64,000 nucleotides of DNA from Cristatella mucedo (GCA_009760855.2 WPIO01000010.1:8200001-8264000); one strand, 5' to 3'; shown: positions 1 to 58,770, counted from the first letter of the stretch. The notes: generated from the letters alone by a model not told the origin. Program-made: numbers and translations.

Positions 1-2880
1 AAGATGCCAAGCGAGAAGGCGCCACAGCGCCGACGTTCTCGGCTCCCCTAGATTGGACGCGCGACGGCAATAGCGGCGGCGGCGGGGGCCTCCGGCGCCG
101 TCCTTCGGCGTGCGTCCTTAGGCGCTTTCGAGCGAGCCACCGGAGTCCGGCCATTGCTGATTTGCTCAGCGGCAGGTCACGCCTAAAATTCGCGCACCGA
201 CTCTTACCCCCCCCCACCCAAGTTCTCAGTGATATCGCGACGCTCGCGCGCGACATCGCGATACGCTCCGGCCTCGCTCGCTCACCGCGCGTCGCTTCGC
301 GTCTTACCGGTGTCTGCTGCAAAGCGAAAAGGCGCAAGAGAGAGGCCGGAGCGGCAGGCGCCGCAAGCAGCGCTCGAGCGAATCGTCGCGCGCTTTCGGA
401 GGCTCGCTGTCGCACGCGTGTCGGAGGAGCGAGTCGGGGGGCCTTCTTTTTGGCGCGACAGCGCAAGCGCTCTCGGCTCCGGTTTCCTCTGTCGCGCGCG
501 CGCGCGATCGGCGCCGCACCCACGTCCCGCTGCATAGAGACCTAATCGTTGCCTCGGACAACCGCCGTAACTCGGAGCACGCAAGACGACGATCTCGATT
601 CGTCCGGGCATTGGTCGTAGCGGAGACGCATGAGAGCCTAGCCGCGCCGGAGACCTCGCCGGCGCGGCCGACGAACCGGGCGGCGGCGCGAGCGAGAGAA
701 ACGGGCGGAAAACATCGCGAAACGCCGCTGCGCCGGTGGAGAGACAGCGGCGGGAGCACCGGTCGCTGCGAGTGCCGTGGCTCTCACTCTGCTTGGGAGG
801 GCGGCGTGCCGGGTGGCGTGCGGAGGCACTTAAGCGCTTCCGGCATTCGAAAGTGATCGGAGCCCCTTTTTCCGACGTAAACAGTCTGAGCGTCTCGCGG
901 TGCAGCGTGCACCCGGATATTATTGCAAACACCCTGTAGCGACTTCTGCGAAAGCGGCCTTAGGCAGCGAACCCAGCGCTCGAGCCGGTGCCACTGCTTA
1001 GCGACGCGCGACAAGGTGACCGGTGACCGGCCGCGAGCCTAGGAATCGCCGCTGGCGACTTGTAGGCGCAGCACCGATGCACGCACGCACGCACGCCGAC
1101 GGCAGCGGAACGCGGTAGCATCGTAGAGCGCCCGTACAAACGGACGCTCATCCGTAGCGTGGAGGAGTCTAGTCGATAGCCGCGTAGGGTCACGTGTGTC
1201 TAGCATCGGCCGCGGCGAATGCGACAATTCTCTGGCGTCGCCGCCGAAGCGCCAGACGAAAGCACTCGGGGCGGAACTCTCACTTGACCCAAACGGTAGG
1301 GCACAGCTGCAGGTCCATTACTTGACTTGGGATTTTCCCCCGCCTGACCGCGGACTACGACATATTTAGTTCCTAGTCGTAGTGATTCTGGAGCCGCGAG
1401 TAAATTTTTTTATTTCGGCAGTCATAATAATCTGGATGAGCCAGCAGGCCGCCGTTTCAGCAGTGCCTGGACTTGTGGCGAGTCTCGCGGAAGCACGAGC
1501 CTCAACGCAGCCGGACAAAGGAGACCGAGCTTTTATTCTCCTCGCGCGGCGTATATTTACACGCGCGGGGCGACGAGAGGACGGCCGCAGCGAGTCGCAG
1601 GACAGCGTCGGGGTACGCCGCGGTTAGCACGACTGCGTGTGCGTTAGCACGACACGTGCGACCAAAGCCACTCTCAAGTCAGCTCCAGCGCCCAGCGTGA
1701 TGAAGCGGCTCGCAGTCGCCGAGGCTCAGCGGCCGACTGCGAGCCGTTAATCTCCGCCCTAGCATCGTCGGGCGCACGCGCGACGCGCCCAGGAGATCAG
1801 CCGCCTCGCCGGCGCTTTCGCGAACGTGTCCATAAATAAAGCGGAGGCGAATCCGGGAGCGGCGTCGCGCCGCTATGACTCGTGTTGGACAGCAAGAGTA
1901 GCTAGGGCGTGCCGCGTGCGAATGGCGGCGTCCAAACGAGCGCCGCGAGAACGCCCAGAATGCCGCAGTCGCCCTACCGGCCCAACCTTGGGATCCAGCC
2001 GATTTCGCGGAGATAGCGCGGGCGGCGCAGTGAACGGCCCGTCGCGGATGCCTCGGCGTCCTAAATCCGCTCGCGCGGCCGCGCGAGCGGGTACGCCTAG
2101 TTGGGTTGCTGCGAGAGATGGTACCCGAGAGCTGTCGCTTGCTGGTGCAGCCATTCTTCACGTCGCCCCGGGCCGACGCAATTGGATAGGCTCACCAGTC
2201 CGCGAGGAACGCCAGCGGCCGCGGCCGCAGGCGATTAGCGCCCCCCCCCGAGCTGTATCGCAGCGGGCGCGCGGTGTGCTGGAAACCGCAGCGTTCGGAG
2301 CTTGAGCGGCCTCAGAGCGACGCCACTCCAGACCGCAGCGCGCGCATTCTCCGAGATTCGCAAGCGGCGCCACCAGTGCGAACGCGTCAGAGGGCGGAGT
2401 CGGATTATAACGCTTCGCCGCAGTGGCGTGAAAGCGAAGCGCTACGCTCGGCGGCGCACGGGACGCCATTAACGAGGGCGTGGCCAGCGCGGTGGTCGGC
2501 CTCGTCCGGGGCGGAGCTTACCACACCGGCGGTGAAATCGGCGGCCAGCGTAGAGTCCCATCGGCACCGCCCCAGCGCTGCCGCTCTCAGATCAGAGTGG
2601 GCAGCGTGTCGCGCGGCTACCGGGCGCGAGTTGCTCGCTCGATTTCGGTTGACGGCAGTCGACCGTCGGACTTCGGCACGCGCGCGCGCTGACGCGATCT
2701 CTCGTTCGCTGGCCAGCCGCTGGCGAAACGCGCTGAGACTCGGATGCGGTCGCGTCTGCGCGGCAGCAGCTCGAAGCCGCTGGGGCCGTAGCGCGGCGGG
2801 GCGAGCGCCGCTGCCTCATCCGCAGAGCTCGCGGACTATGCAGCAGGCCGGCCAGCCGCTACAGTACGCCGGGCAGTGAG
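1..2880. promoter_or_regulatory. CpG-rich 5' flank and probable promoter/5' UTR of ROR
   Basis: This segment is GC-rich and packed with CpG, unlike the CpG-poor introns further right. Open frames on both strands are long only because stops are scarce; none shows a recognisable domain. The first exon's position makes this the likely promoter region. I see no convincing TATA box. A divergent gene to the left cannot be excluded. Confidence 0.5.
2838..2879 (+). promoter_or_regulatory. 13-codon upstream ORF abutting the ROR start codon
   Basis: ATG at 2838 opens 13 codons (MQQAGQPLQYAGQ) and ends in TGA at 2877-2879. One base then separates it from the ROR ATG at 2881. If the transcript starts upstream of 2838, scanning ribosomes would meet this ORF first, so it could damp receptor translation. 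The transcription start is unknown. Confidence 0.45.
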
Positions 2881-40282
<37,402 letters not shown>

Positions 40283-40890
40283 ACGCGTCTTACGGCCGCG
40301 TTCTAGTGTCATTCGGTCTCGGCCGCTGTCCACGGGCAAGCCAGTTCGTGCTCGTGGCGTCACATTCAGAGCAGAAGCGAACAGCAAGCAGCCGAGCTCT
40401 GCCGAGCTGTGCACGACGCAAGCCACTGCCGCCGTGTGGCACTACCGAGGCGCGGCTGACCACGCTCGGCAAGGACAGACCCAGCCGTGCCGCCTGCCTC
40501 CAGAGAGGCTTGCGCGACTTATGTGTTTTTTTTTACTCTTTTCTTCAAATATCAACAAACCTGCTGCAATCTTCAAACCTAGTCTGAAGAACGTACTGCT
40601 CCACACGAGACTGTTATACTGGAGGAGGCATGGCTGCTGCTGGTGAACTATGTCTCTATATAACTTATTCGAGAAAAGAAAATGTTTGCTTATTATTGGT
40701 GACTGGTGACATGCTCTGCTTTGTGGTTTGTGGCAAACGTCGGACATGTGTGACGTTGTGCAGCGAACTGCACCTAACCGCGGCCTGTGTGATGAGCCTG
40801 TACAAGGGGGTAGGCGTTACATCTGCGATCATCGGTGGGCCTTTCCCTCACGAACGCGAATTCCATATTAATCTGAAAGACATATTGGCA
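40283..40890 (+). other. 3' flank / probable 3' UTR of ROR
   Basis: Follows the ROR stop codon. The sequence stays CpG-rich to about 40.5 kb and then becomes AT-rich. I see no canonical AATAAA in this stretch, so the polyadenylation site is not assigned. Confidence 0.4.
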
Positions 40891-40894
40891 TGCC

Positions 40895-41765
40895 AGCGAA
40901 AGTAGGGGAGAAGTGGTGTAGTGTAGCAATTGTGACTTTCATGATAGACAAGCCTTGTTGCAGAGCTTTGCACCATCTGTGACAGTCAGATTGCAAAGGC
41001 CGAAAGACCTGCGAGTAGTGAGCTAGAGGAGACGAGATAGGATGTCACAAATGCATGGGCTAACTGTGGTATCCTTGTCTAAGCAGGCCCAAATTGTTTC
41101 ATTGCTACATAGCTGACTTGACCTGCAGATTTGACAGTGTGGAGCCGGTATGGTCGTCTGGCAAAAGGTCACTTTGGAACATGATACTCGTAGATTTCGT
41201 GCAGATGCTTCGGGAAATATGCCGGACGAGCCCATTTTTAGTGTTAGGCTTTTCAATTTCCGAGTAGCACTAGGTCTGCCCATGACTGGTAAGTTTGCTT
41301 TATTGTCAGTCACTTTGAGAAATTTTGCTGCCATCCAAGTACAAAGTATGCAATACGTGCAGCACTGGAGTTGAGAGAGCAATAGTCTGGAAGGCAGCAA
41401 GGGATCAAAGCTGTCGAACCGTACAATATGTACATAAGTACAGCTCTTATTAGCCTAAACATGAAAGCTTAGATTGTGCTTGGCGATTGCATCGACAAGA
41501 GGGAGTAACTGCACTGTGAAAAGATGAGCCGAGCACAGATACCTGGAGTGTAGCAAAGTAGAGTAGATGCTATTCGAATGTCTGCTGCCCGATAACACCA
41601 ATGTTCTGAAGTCTCTTTTTGAGACCGGACCCAAATCGTTGCAGTGCAGTACCGGTGATGCCCTGGCGAGATCACAGGCACTATAGAAGGAGTTTGAGAT
41701 CAAGAACATCAAAACTTGCATTTCCGAGGTCGATATACACTTACCTCTAGGTTTGAACAATTTGA
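40895..41765 (-). mobile_element. LINE family B copy, decayed
   Basis: The minus strand encodes WMAAKFLKVTDNKANLPVMGRPSA and SARNLRVSCSKVTFCQTTI-like sequence (41.15-41.35 kb). To the right lie remnants of PLVDAIAKHNLSFHV (41.46-41.5 kb) and an RT region with stops. The order is consistent with the 16.5-17.0-kb copy. Confidence 0.8.
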
Positions 41766-42224
41766 TATAGAAGTGTTGATATAAGAGTGTTGATGTAAAA
41801 CTTTAGCTGGTTTCCCATTATTCGTTCGAGTTCTTTTATACGAACGGTATCAGGAAGACTTGGTGTAAGTTGCTAAGGTTCTCCTGGTCTGGTGCTGCCT
41901 TAGTAACGAGTGGCCTAAAGTCAGCCTTTTTGGAGGATGTAGGGATAGAAGCTGAGGCTAAGGGCACATTTACTATGTTAGTCGTGCATGGTGGCAGCAA
42001 ATCTATTCACCTCCCTCAGAAGAAAAGTATCGGATTAGGGTCTAGCAAGCTGGTAGTCCTCTTGTACTAGCTTGGTAAACTTTGGGATAAAGGCATTAAG
42101 GGTAGGTATGAAGGTGGAAATTAATGTAGAGCAAGGAACGGAGGATGACAATTCCAGGGAGGAAGTCACCATTGCTAGGTAAGGTGCTGATCTATGAGCT
42201 GTTAAGCAGGCGTTCGATAGTCGT

Positions 42225-42515
42225 TTGCTCCCAAAGCCTGGAGTATGGTTCGTATGCTCCCAAAGCCTGGAGTTTACTCGCGACTGACATCACGACATAC
42301 CGTGACTTGATGACATTTAAAAAGAAGCTAAAACCCACCTGCTCCTAACAGCATTTAACGGTCTGTGTGAATTAGCCTGTGCATGCTTATGAGTCCTAAT
42401 AATATGCATACTACTACTAATCATACTGTCCGGCTTCCTTTACGGCATATGCGAAATGCCTAGAAAGAGATTTAATTCTTTAATGGAGCTGGACAGACGT
42501 CTTATTATTAATGTA
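42225..42515 (+). mobile_element. LINE family B 3' fragment, plus strand
   Basis: Reads YAPKAWSLLATDITTYRDLMTFKKKLK, then the 3' UTR with AAATGCCTAGAAAGAGATTTAATTC and TTATTATTAATG. It contains a short duplicated CTCCCAAAGCCTGGAGT. Confidence 0.72.
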
Positions 42516-43184
42516 CATCGAGGTTTTGGTCAGAAGTCTTCTTTATTGAGTGATCTATTTTTTGGCTCATTATGGAAGAAAAAAGAATTATGAACTGAGA
42601 AAGTTCGTAGAAATCACAAAAAACAGTACAGTGTTATTTAGCCTTGGTACTATGGTACGATTGGTACGATGTACTTTCGGTAAGATTAACTAACCTAAAA
42701 CAGACCACAGAGGGAAGGTAAGCGCTGATGTCACCCCGCCCCATGGGCAGAGCAATATGTGCCCTACGATTTTTCAGCGCTCGATGCAAATTAGCAAAAA
42801 AATTAAATTTACATGCGAAGGTAGTAGGGTATAGATTTTTATAGGAAATGCACCAATACTTCAGCCTATAGCAGTAGAGCATAACTTTCACCACGCTTTA
42901 TGAAGGCAGCAGTGTGTATTTATGGTGGTGGGTTTTTGTAATGCATTACTGGAACAAGAACGGGAAAGTCGCTTTTTGTTGACTGTCCTTATGGTCTGTC
43001 CGTGCATTAGTGGGAGCCTTCTGCTCTCGGGTAGAGGCTCTAACTTGATTCACAGCCGGCAGTGAATGGATTCCCCATCAGGCAAAGCAAGATTCTTTCT
43101 CCGAACGCGACTGCCACCGCCGCTTGGCCCCTTCATTCCCTAGCCGAACTGCTGTTCCAGTTTCAGCCTCCTCGTGCCCGAGGT

Positions 43185-44160
43185 AATAATAAAAATAATA
43201 ATAATAATAATACACTTGATAAAGCACCATCAGAGAGCTCAATCTCTGTCTATGTGCTTTACATTTGCTGCAAAGGAAACATGATCGACTGGTGAGTGGT
43301 ATCTTGCTTGATAAACAACATGAATGTCATGGTTAGGGGTTACATGCACAGGGTCAGCATGCAAGAGTGGTTAGTGGCAGCATGCACAGTGTCAGCACGC
43401 ATAAGCACATAAAAGGGCGAAGCACGGGGACCCACTAAATGCTGTCATAAATAGGTGCGTTTTTAATTTCTTTTTAAATGTGGTCAATCAGAGGATGCCG
43501 TGACACAAGTTGGGAGTGAGTTCCAGGCTTTGGGAGCATACGAACTAAATGCACGGTCTCCAAAGGATTTGAGTTTTGTACGAGGTATAGGTAAACAGTT
43601 AGTTTCCGAAAAGCGGGTGGTACGATGCTTGGCCTGGTGGGGGAGTAGATCTGAGCCTAGCTGCAGAGTTTTGGATCAGCTGTGAGCGGCTGATTGCACA
43701 TGCCGGTAGGCCTGCAAGCAGTTACAGACGTCAAGCCGGGATGTCACAAATGCATGGACCAACTTAGATGTGGTATCCCTATCTAAACAAGCCCGAATTT
43801 TAGCAATGTTATGAGGCTGAAAGTGGGCAGACTTGATTGTGGAGCTGACGTGGTCGTCTAACGAAAGGTCATTTGGAACATTTTGACACCTAAATTTCGT
43901 GCAGATTCAACAGGAGATATGCTGGCAGAGCCGGCTTGGAGCGTTAGCCTTTAAAATTTCTGAATCAAACTTGGTTTGCCCATAACCAGTAAGTTAGTTT
44001 TATCATCATAATTTAAGAAAATTTGCTGCCATCCATGTGTGGATGTCATTAATACATGCAGCAAAGGAGTTAAGAGAATTCGACGTACTCGAAGGCTGGG
44101 AGGGATCAAAGCAAAGGTGCAACTGAGTGTCATCCGCATAGAAGTGAAAGCCTAGAGGTT
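43185..44160 (-). mobile_element. LINE family B copy, 3' end and RT fragments
   Basis: From right to left on the minus strand: [17 protein letters not shown]-like (44.1 kb), WQQIFLNYDDKTNLLVMGKPSLIQKF (43.97 kb) and the SSQSNLPTFSLIT region. A shorter version of the 3' UTR follows and ends AGCTCTCTGATGGTGCTTTATC with (TTA)n at 43.19-43.24 kb. It has internal deletions compared with the 15.8-kb copy. Confidence 0.85.
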
Positions 44161-44269
44161 CTCCCAGTAGTACATTTGCTGTCCCATTATTTCTAATAAA
44201 GACCGCTGGCGATGAAAACTTTTGTTCCTGAGTATCCTATGTAGCGATTGTAAGTGATCACAGCACAGC

Positions 44270-44640
44270 TTCTGAACGCAAAAGCACACGCAGATCAATT
44301 CACTCGTACCCAGCAAATGATGTGACGAACTGAGGCGTTTTTAGCTTCTTTTTAAATGGCATTAAGTCAGTTGATGTCGAGACGTCAGTCGGGAGGAAGT
44401 TCTAGGCTTCGGGAGCATGAGAACTAAAAGCGCGGCATCTAAAGATTTTGAGGTTGGTTGAAACGGCTAAATGGTTAGAGTCAGAAGAGCGAGTGATGCG
44501 ATGCCTAGCCTGATTTTGTATTATTTCTTATAGGTATGCTAGAGCAGAGAATGAAGTAGCCTAAAAAAAAGTGAGTGACAAAACCTTGAAGCCGATACGC
44601 TGCTTAATGGGAAGCCAGTACCGGTCGGTGGGCTGGTCTC
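44270..44640 (-). mobile_element. LINE family B C-terminal fragment
   Basis: Minus-strand sequence includes the HWLPIKQRIGFKVLSLTF-like segment (44.57-44.63 kb) and the SRAFSSHAPEA..LP region (44.38-44.42 kb). It is a second partial copy next to the 43.2-44.16-kb one. Confidence 0.7.
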
Positions 44641-44840
44641 CTCGATTGAATGTATTGGCCGTCAATCCATACAGCTGCTTAAATGCCTGCGTTGTTGCTG
44701 CCTTGATGTCCAACTTTCTCTGGTCCTCGCTGGATTTCTTATCATATTTTACTCAACATGAATTGGAAATTTCTTCTCTGCTCAAAATAAATAGTAATAC
44801 AAATAGCAAGTGATTGAATATCGCGCCAATAGGCAATAGT

Positions 44841-45195
44841 GTCCCATAAAGCGACTGCGTTAATAATAATTCACTTGATAAAGCGCCCTCAGAGAACTTA
44901 ATCTCTCTCTAGGCGCTTTACATTTGCTGTAAAGTGAAATGCAATTGAATGGTAAGTAAAATCATGCTTGAAAAATGCGTTCGTGTGCAACAACCGGACG
45001 CTTCGCTGCAGCTATAGCTAGACCTATCTATGTAGCGTCCGCTACTCTTATGCCTGCGCTTTCCCAAGTGCCTCTCACACTTGCTGACGGACATAGAATT
45101 CACCGAAAATCCAAGTTTTTACGGGGCGTCGAACTCGGAATCTGAGACAGTTAAGACTTCTTTAATGTTTATCTGCTTGCTGCTGTAGTATGTCT
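44841..45195 (+). repeat. Direct repeat copy 1, interrupted by a LINE tail
   Basis: The segment from about 44,985 to 45,195 is about 80-85% alike to 47,455-47,665. The preceding CCATAAAGCGACTG (near 44.85 kb) matches the start of the second copy (near 47.435 kb). Between them sits a LINE-B tail (44,862-44,975). I cannot classify the repeat; similarity was judged by eye. Confidence 0.72.
44862..44978 (-). mobile_element. LINE family B 3' tail inserted into a direct repeat
   Basis: Contains TAATAATAATTCACTTGATAAAGCGCCCTCAGAGAACTTAATC, CTAGGCGCTTTACATTTGCTG and GTAAGTAAAATCATGCTTGA, the terminal ~110 bases of family B. It splits the first copy of the 44.84/47.43-kb repeat. Confidence 0.82.
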
Positions 45196-46569
45196 GCACG
45201 ATATCGCGAAGTTCGCGCCTTTAGCTACGTTGAATACATTCACGTCCTGCAGTTTCAAAGAATGTGAAAAAGGATAAAAAATTATGGAAAGAGATTCTAT
45301 GCTTAATTAAAAATCCAGTATCGCGGCGGCTACTGAAAAAATCTATCATTTTCCCTATCTCGATCAACTTTTTAATGAATATAAGTGCATTTAAAAAACC
45401 ACGATAGTGTGAAGCCGCTAAAGGCAAAGTGGCGAGGGACGACTGCAGTAGGTAACTGACTGACCATTGCAACTTCACTCCCAATGACAGCTCTCGAATT
45501 AAAAGGCACCGGGTAGAGATCAAAGTCGTAGGCATAGAACATTTAAGCGATCGAGCGGAGTCAAATAAGAACAAAATTAACGCGCTATAATTGAAATGCA
45601 CAGATCAAAAAGTGCCGGAAAGTTGTAAGACAAGCAGTTCAGTGGGAGTCAAGCAGCTGCAGAAAAATCCGTTCGTCAAGAAGTTATTTGGTGGTAAATT
45701 TTAAAAGACTGATTTCGGTCAAATACTTCAGCAGTCAATGCGGCAAGTCTGGATTATGAAATATAGCTTTTTGAGTGATTAGACCACGCGCATAACCATC
45801 CATTTACAAGTGAGTGAAATTATCTCTTTTTCCAGTGAGGAAAAGTAAATTTCGACCATTTTTAACGCATACTGCCATTTAGTACGAATACCCCACAAAC
45901 AGCTGCTGGTGGTCACTTTTATACGACGCTGATTTCTGGAAAGAAATGAGACCATTTGCGGAGTGGCTCCGACGCACCTTTCAATTATCGCTTGCGATAC
46001 GACCGAATAGCGTGCTTAGTGGGCGGGCCCTTGTAAGTTAACCACTCAATGCATGCCGCTTTGCTTTTAAAGCTCGGCTCGGCCTCTGTCTTCTTCCGCC
46101 TTCTTGAATAATGCGTGCCTCTAAGAATTTTCCAAAAATCGACAACAACTTCAATAACTTGATGCTCGAGATATGCAGAAGGAGTGAGCAGTTTCCATGG
46201 CATCACCTCCAAGAGACGCTCCTCTCACCGTTGGAAGAGTTGACATTTTCGAGCCCATCGGCGACGCCGTTGGCCTGTCACATACGAATGGCTTTACGTA
46301 AGAGAGACTTGAGAGTCTTACGTGCTATGACGAGCACTGGATTGTGAGAAGAAATTTTTTATTGGCTGTTCCCGGTTCAGTGCTTGCTACTGGAAAAAAT
46401 AGTTCTTCCTGTTTCGCTTTCATCTAACCCTCTCCTCTACATATCTGTCTCTTTCTGTTTTGTCTCTTTGCCATTCTACCTTTCAGTCTCTTTCCTTTTT
46501 TCTCTCTCGTCTATTTCTCCGTACTGTTTCCTTCTCTCTTCTGTTTTTCGTTCACTTCCCCGCTGTCTC
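45196..46569. other. Unassigned ROR-LEXM intergenic DNA
   Basis: AT-richer than its surroundings. There are two modest open frames (46111-46347 plus and 45221-45601 minus) with no domain I recognise. It lies between the two copies of the unclassified direct repeat, so it may be the interior of an old element. Confidence 0.4.
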
Positions 46570-46574
46570 TCTTT

Positions 46575-46577
<3 letters not shown>

Positions 46578-46627
<50 letters not shown>
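46578..46627. repeat. (CT)n microsatellite
   Basis: About 25 uninterrupted CT units in a pyrimidine-rich stretch running from about 46.44 to 46.97 kb. Confidence 0.95.
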
Positions 46628-46629
<2 letters not shown>

Positions 46630-46747
46630 TATCTCTTTCTTCCATCTTTCCTCTCTCTTTTTCTCTCTCATGTATTATCTATATCGCTCGCTCTGATATG
46701 TCTCTCTTGGCTCTGCCTTACCAATCTTACGTCCCCGTTTTCGCTCC

Positions 46748-46828
46748 CCCTCTCTCTCACTCACTCTCCCTCTCTCTGTCTCTCTCTCTGTCTCTCTCTC
46801 TGTCTCTCTCTCTCTCTCTCTCTGTCTC

Positions 46829-46926
<98 letters not shown>

Positions 46927-46958
46927 ACTCTCCCTGTCTCTCTGTCTCTCTCTCTGCT
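46748..46958. repeat. Long (CT)n array with GTCT interruptions
   Basis: CTCTCTCTGTCTCT units followed by an almost pure CT run of about 100 bases (46.82-46.92 kb). It produces long Ser/Leu and Arg/Glu chance frames that are not genes. Confidence 0.95.
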
Positions 46959-47430
46959 TTACCATTATCGTCCTCCTAGCTGACATGGCCAAAGCTGGTT
47001 CCATCAAACTAGCCGCGTCCACCGAAAAAAACAAGTCAATCGCATAGTGAAATAGGATAGGCAGCATTTAGTTATTTATATGTACACATCTACCTGTATA
47101 TAGGTAACGCCATTAACTTAGTGGAGCGATCTTGGTGGTAGAAAAGAGGATCGTTACCCGGTCGACGAGCTTCGCTGGTTGCTATGATAGGAGACAATGT
47201 ATGTGAAAAGCTGTACGCTGCAGATCGGGATAGCGTGGGCTCGAAGCTAGGCAGCGAACGCTAAATTGACGACTTCTATTTTGATTCAATACAAGATGCG
47301 AAAAAGAGAGAATACAATTCGCAACCTGCGCAACCAACGCAAACGAGTCTATGCCGGTCATTGGCTGGCTAACCAACGCCGAAAGAAAGCTAATTTATGC
47401 AATAGCTTATGACGAGGCTTGAATTCTTAC

Positions 47431-47665
47431 TGTCCATAAAGCGACTGTTTATGGGTACAACGACCGCACGCTTCGCTGCAGCTATTGCTAGGCCTATCTA
47501 CGTAACGTCCGCTACTCTTACGCTTCCGCTTTTTCAACTGCACCTTGCATTTGCTGACCGACACAGAATTGTCCGAAAATCCAAGTTTTGATGGGCGTCA
47601 AACTCGGAATCTGAAACAGCTGAGACCTCTTTGATGTGTATCTGCTTGTTTCTCCGTAGCACGGA
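47431..47665 (+). repeat. Direct repeat copy 2, uninterrupted
   Basis: The segment begins GTCCATAAAGCGACTG, continues CGCACGCTTCGCTGCAGCTATTGCTAGGCCTATCTACG and includes CGAAAATCCAAGTTTTGATGGGCG and AACTCGGAATCTGAAACAGCTGAG. It matches the copy near 44.84-45.2 kb in the same orientation and marks the right end of a roughly 2.8-kb repeat-bounded interval. Confidence 0.72.
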
Positions 47666-48958
47666 AGAAATTACGCGTTTAATAACAGTAAGTGCTTGCT
47701 GAATGTGCCCGACGTCTCGTCATCGCGTGATCCATGACGCTGGAGATATCCGCCAGTAAAGATTCTGCGGATCTTAGTGGCAATACTATTCGGTACTGCC
47801 AAGGATAAATACTACCGTTGGCTGTTGCCGTTCAGAAGCATCCCTGGATGCTGCTACCTCTGCCGAGGTTCCGAGGTTGGGTACCTCCGGCAGAAAGCCA
47901 CAAGTCATACTATAGTTTCGTCCTTTCATAATCGTACATCGCGCTGCTCACGAGCCGAGGCTCACCGTCGCGGCTATTTCATAAGTGGCTCGGCTCTAAT
48001 TCAGCGGCCATGCTCAATGTTCGTAATCGAGGTTAAGCTGTCACGCTCATCGTCCATAATCTCGGGGTATTAGATAGCTACGGTCTCTACCTGCAAATGC
48101 CGTGCAGCTTCATGGCTTAACGAAAGACGCGTCTGTTTGAGGCATCTTTTCCTTCACCCCAGCGAACTTTTCTGTTTTTGCGTGCTCCATTGCGCCACGC
48201 GTGCGCTTAGTGTCTTCATGTTTGTAATATCCTGATGGCCAAAGCATAATACTTGTTTACTTTTGCGTGCTTGATACCGTGCCTGTCACTAGCCCTTGGG
48301 CACTGAGTGTCTTGCAGCAAGTTTTAAAACATCCGGATAGAGATAACGTTCTCTTATGGCACTATACAAACGACGAATTCGCATAACGATATGCTGACCT
48401 CAGAGCGCTTCGCTCTGACCGGGTTATCAGCACTCAGCCTTTTTCAAAGGTATCCACAATACGGATTACCTTTTAATTTGCTCTCAAGACTAAATTACAT
48501 GGCCCCTTGTGCAGATAAGATGCGCTGCACTGACGTTCGCACGTTCGACCGCTTTTTGGGGCGCCGTCTAGCGCCACGTAACGGATGCTCGCGTCTCGAA
48601 GGGCCCTGTTATGGCGATTCCTATTGACAGAGGAGAAATTGCACCGCAGTCCGGTGTAGAAAAAGGTCCAGAGCTGGCGAGCCTTAACCGCCGCATGGGG
48701 GTGGGGGCAGAGAGGTCCGAACTTGGTTTTTCTCTCGGGTGCCAAGAAACAAGCAGCGGAGAAGACGCGCTCGTACGGGTATCGGCGTTGCACCTCGATA
48801 TGTGCGTGAGGTCCCGCCGGCAGAATTGAACGCTTCGTCTTCATCTCGCGATCAATCCGCGTCACAAATACACGAAACGGCGGAATCCTGTGGCGATGAC
48901 GATGCGTCGATGTCTGCGGCGAGATCTGCTTGCTGCTGGCGCTCCGCGGGCGGCGCAG
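47666..48958. other. Intergenic DNA and probable 3' flank of the LEXM-like gene
   Basis: Contains a degraded SINE-B/LINE tail near 48.33-48.38 kb (AACGTTCTCTTATGGCACTATACAAACGA). On the minus strand an ATTAAA lies at 48472-48477, about 480 bases past the LEXM stop, a weak polyadenylation candidate. I recognise no gene here. Confidence 0.35.
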
Positions 48959-57859
<8,901 letters not shown>

Positions 57860-58627
57860 AGCGGCGCGGAGCGAACACTATCGGCAGAGGCGGCGGCTCA
57901 CGCTGCTGCTACGGCGTCGGCGATAGCGCGACGCGGCGCCGAAAACAATCGCCGCAGCGAGAGGCGACCTGGAGGAGCGCGGAGCGAACGAGTCGGTCGG
58001 TCGGCCGCCGGCATCATTTTCGCAGGCCTTCGCGGCCGACGCGAGGCGAGCAAACGAGCTACCTTGGGCTTGCGGACGACCGCGGCGTCTGCTTTTTCCT
58101 GAGCCGCCTGACCAGGCGCCAGCTTGGTCGAGGCATTTCAGTCCTCTCGGACTGAGAAAAGCGTCCAAGCGATGAGACTAGGGAGTTTTGGGGGCGCCGG
58201 ATGTGGCGCTGAAGACGGCGGGGTTGGAGGGGCGGGGCACCCGGTACTCGGATCGGTCCTCGAACGTCGCATTGACACTCCAACGAATCTCGCGCGGGCA
58301 AGCTCAAGGTCTGATCCGCGCTTTGCTAAATCCTGGGTATGCTCCAGAAGAGCGAACACCTGGGCGCGTCTAACTGGTCTGCAATCCCAAAAAATCATTC
58401 GCCCAGTTTTTGCCTACTCCCTACACACGTTCTGGAGCACACACCTACCTCTCCCTATGATCTACAAAGTCTTCTGCATTGCTGACAAAAACAAGGGCCT
58501 GGCATCCAGCTTAAGAAGGCATCGTCGCTTCTAAGCCGCATAATGTCAAAACAGAACAGTTTTCTCGATAGAGCATAGAGGGGCACTTACTAACTTTGGG
58601 TATATATCGGAACACGATAAAAGAACA
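57860..58627. promoter_or_regulatory. CpG-rich probable promoter region of the LEXM-like gene
   Basis: CpG-dense sequence immediately upstream (minus sense) of the first LEXM-like exon, fading near 58.35 kb. Open frames on both strands lack any recognisable domain. No promoter motif stands out. Confidence 0.4.
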
Positions 58628-58770
58628 ATAGCCGATTTAACAGCCTCATTTATATAGGGCAGAAGAGCCTTAACGCGTAACACCGCCACTTGCAGAGGGC
58701 AACAAAGGATCGCCCACTGCAGGACCCAAACCCAGGACCTGGGTCGTTAAGAGCGAGCACCTTACAGAGG
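58628..58770 (-). mobile_element. SINE family A copy, minus orientation
   Basis: The plus strand reads CCGATTTAACAGCCTCATTTATATAGGGCAGAAGAGCCTTAACG, CAACAAAGGATCGCCCACTGCAGGACC and CCAGGACCTGGGTCGTTAAGAGCGAGCACC. Same segment order as the 32.35-kb copy. Confidence 0.76.

Noticed and set aside
282-932. Long minus-strand open frames in the CpG-rich 5' flank, possibly a divergent gene
   Set aside because: Composition is Arg/Ala/Ser-rich as expected from stop-poor GC-rich DNA. All frames are similarly open and no domain or motif is visible.
45221-45601. 126-codon minus-strand frame in the ROR-LEXM interval
   Set aside because: No domain, signal or splice support. It lies inside repeat-bounded DNA of unknown nature.
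46384-47067. Ser/Leu-rich and Arg/Glu-rich long frames around 46.4-47.0 kb
   Set aside because: They are translations of the CT microsatellite and its complement.
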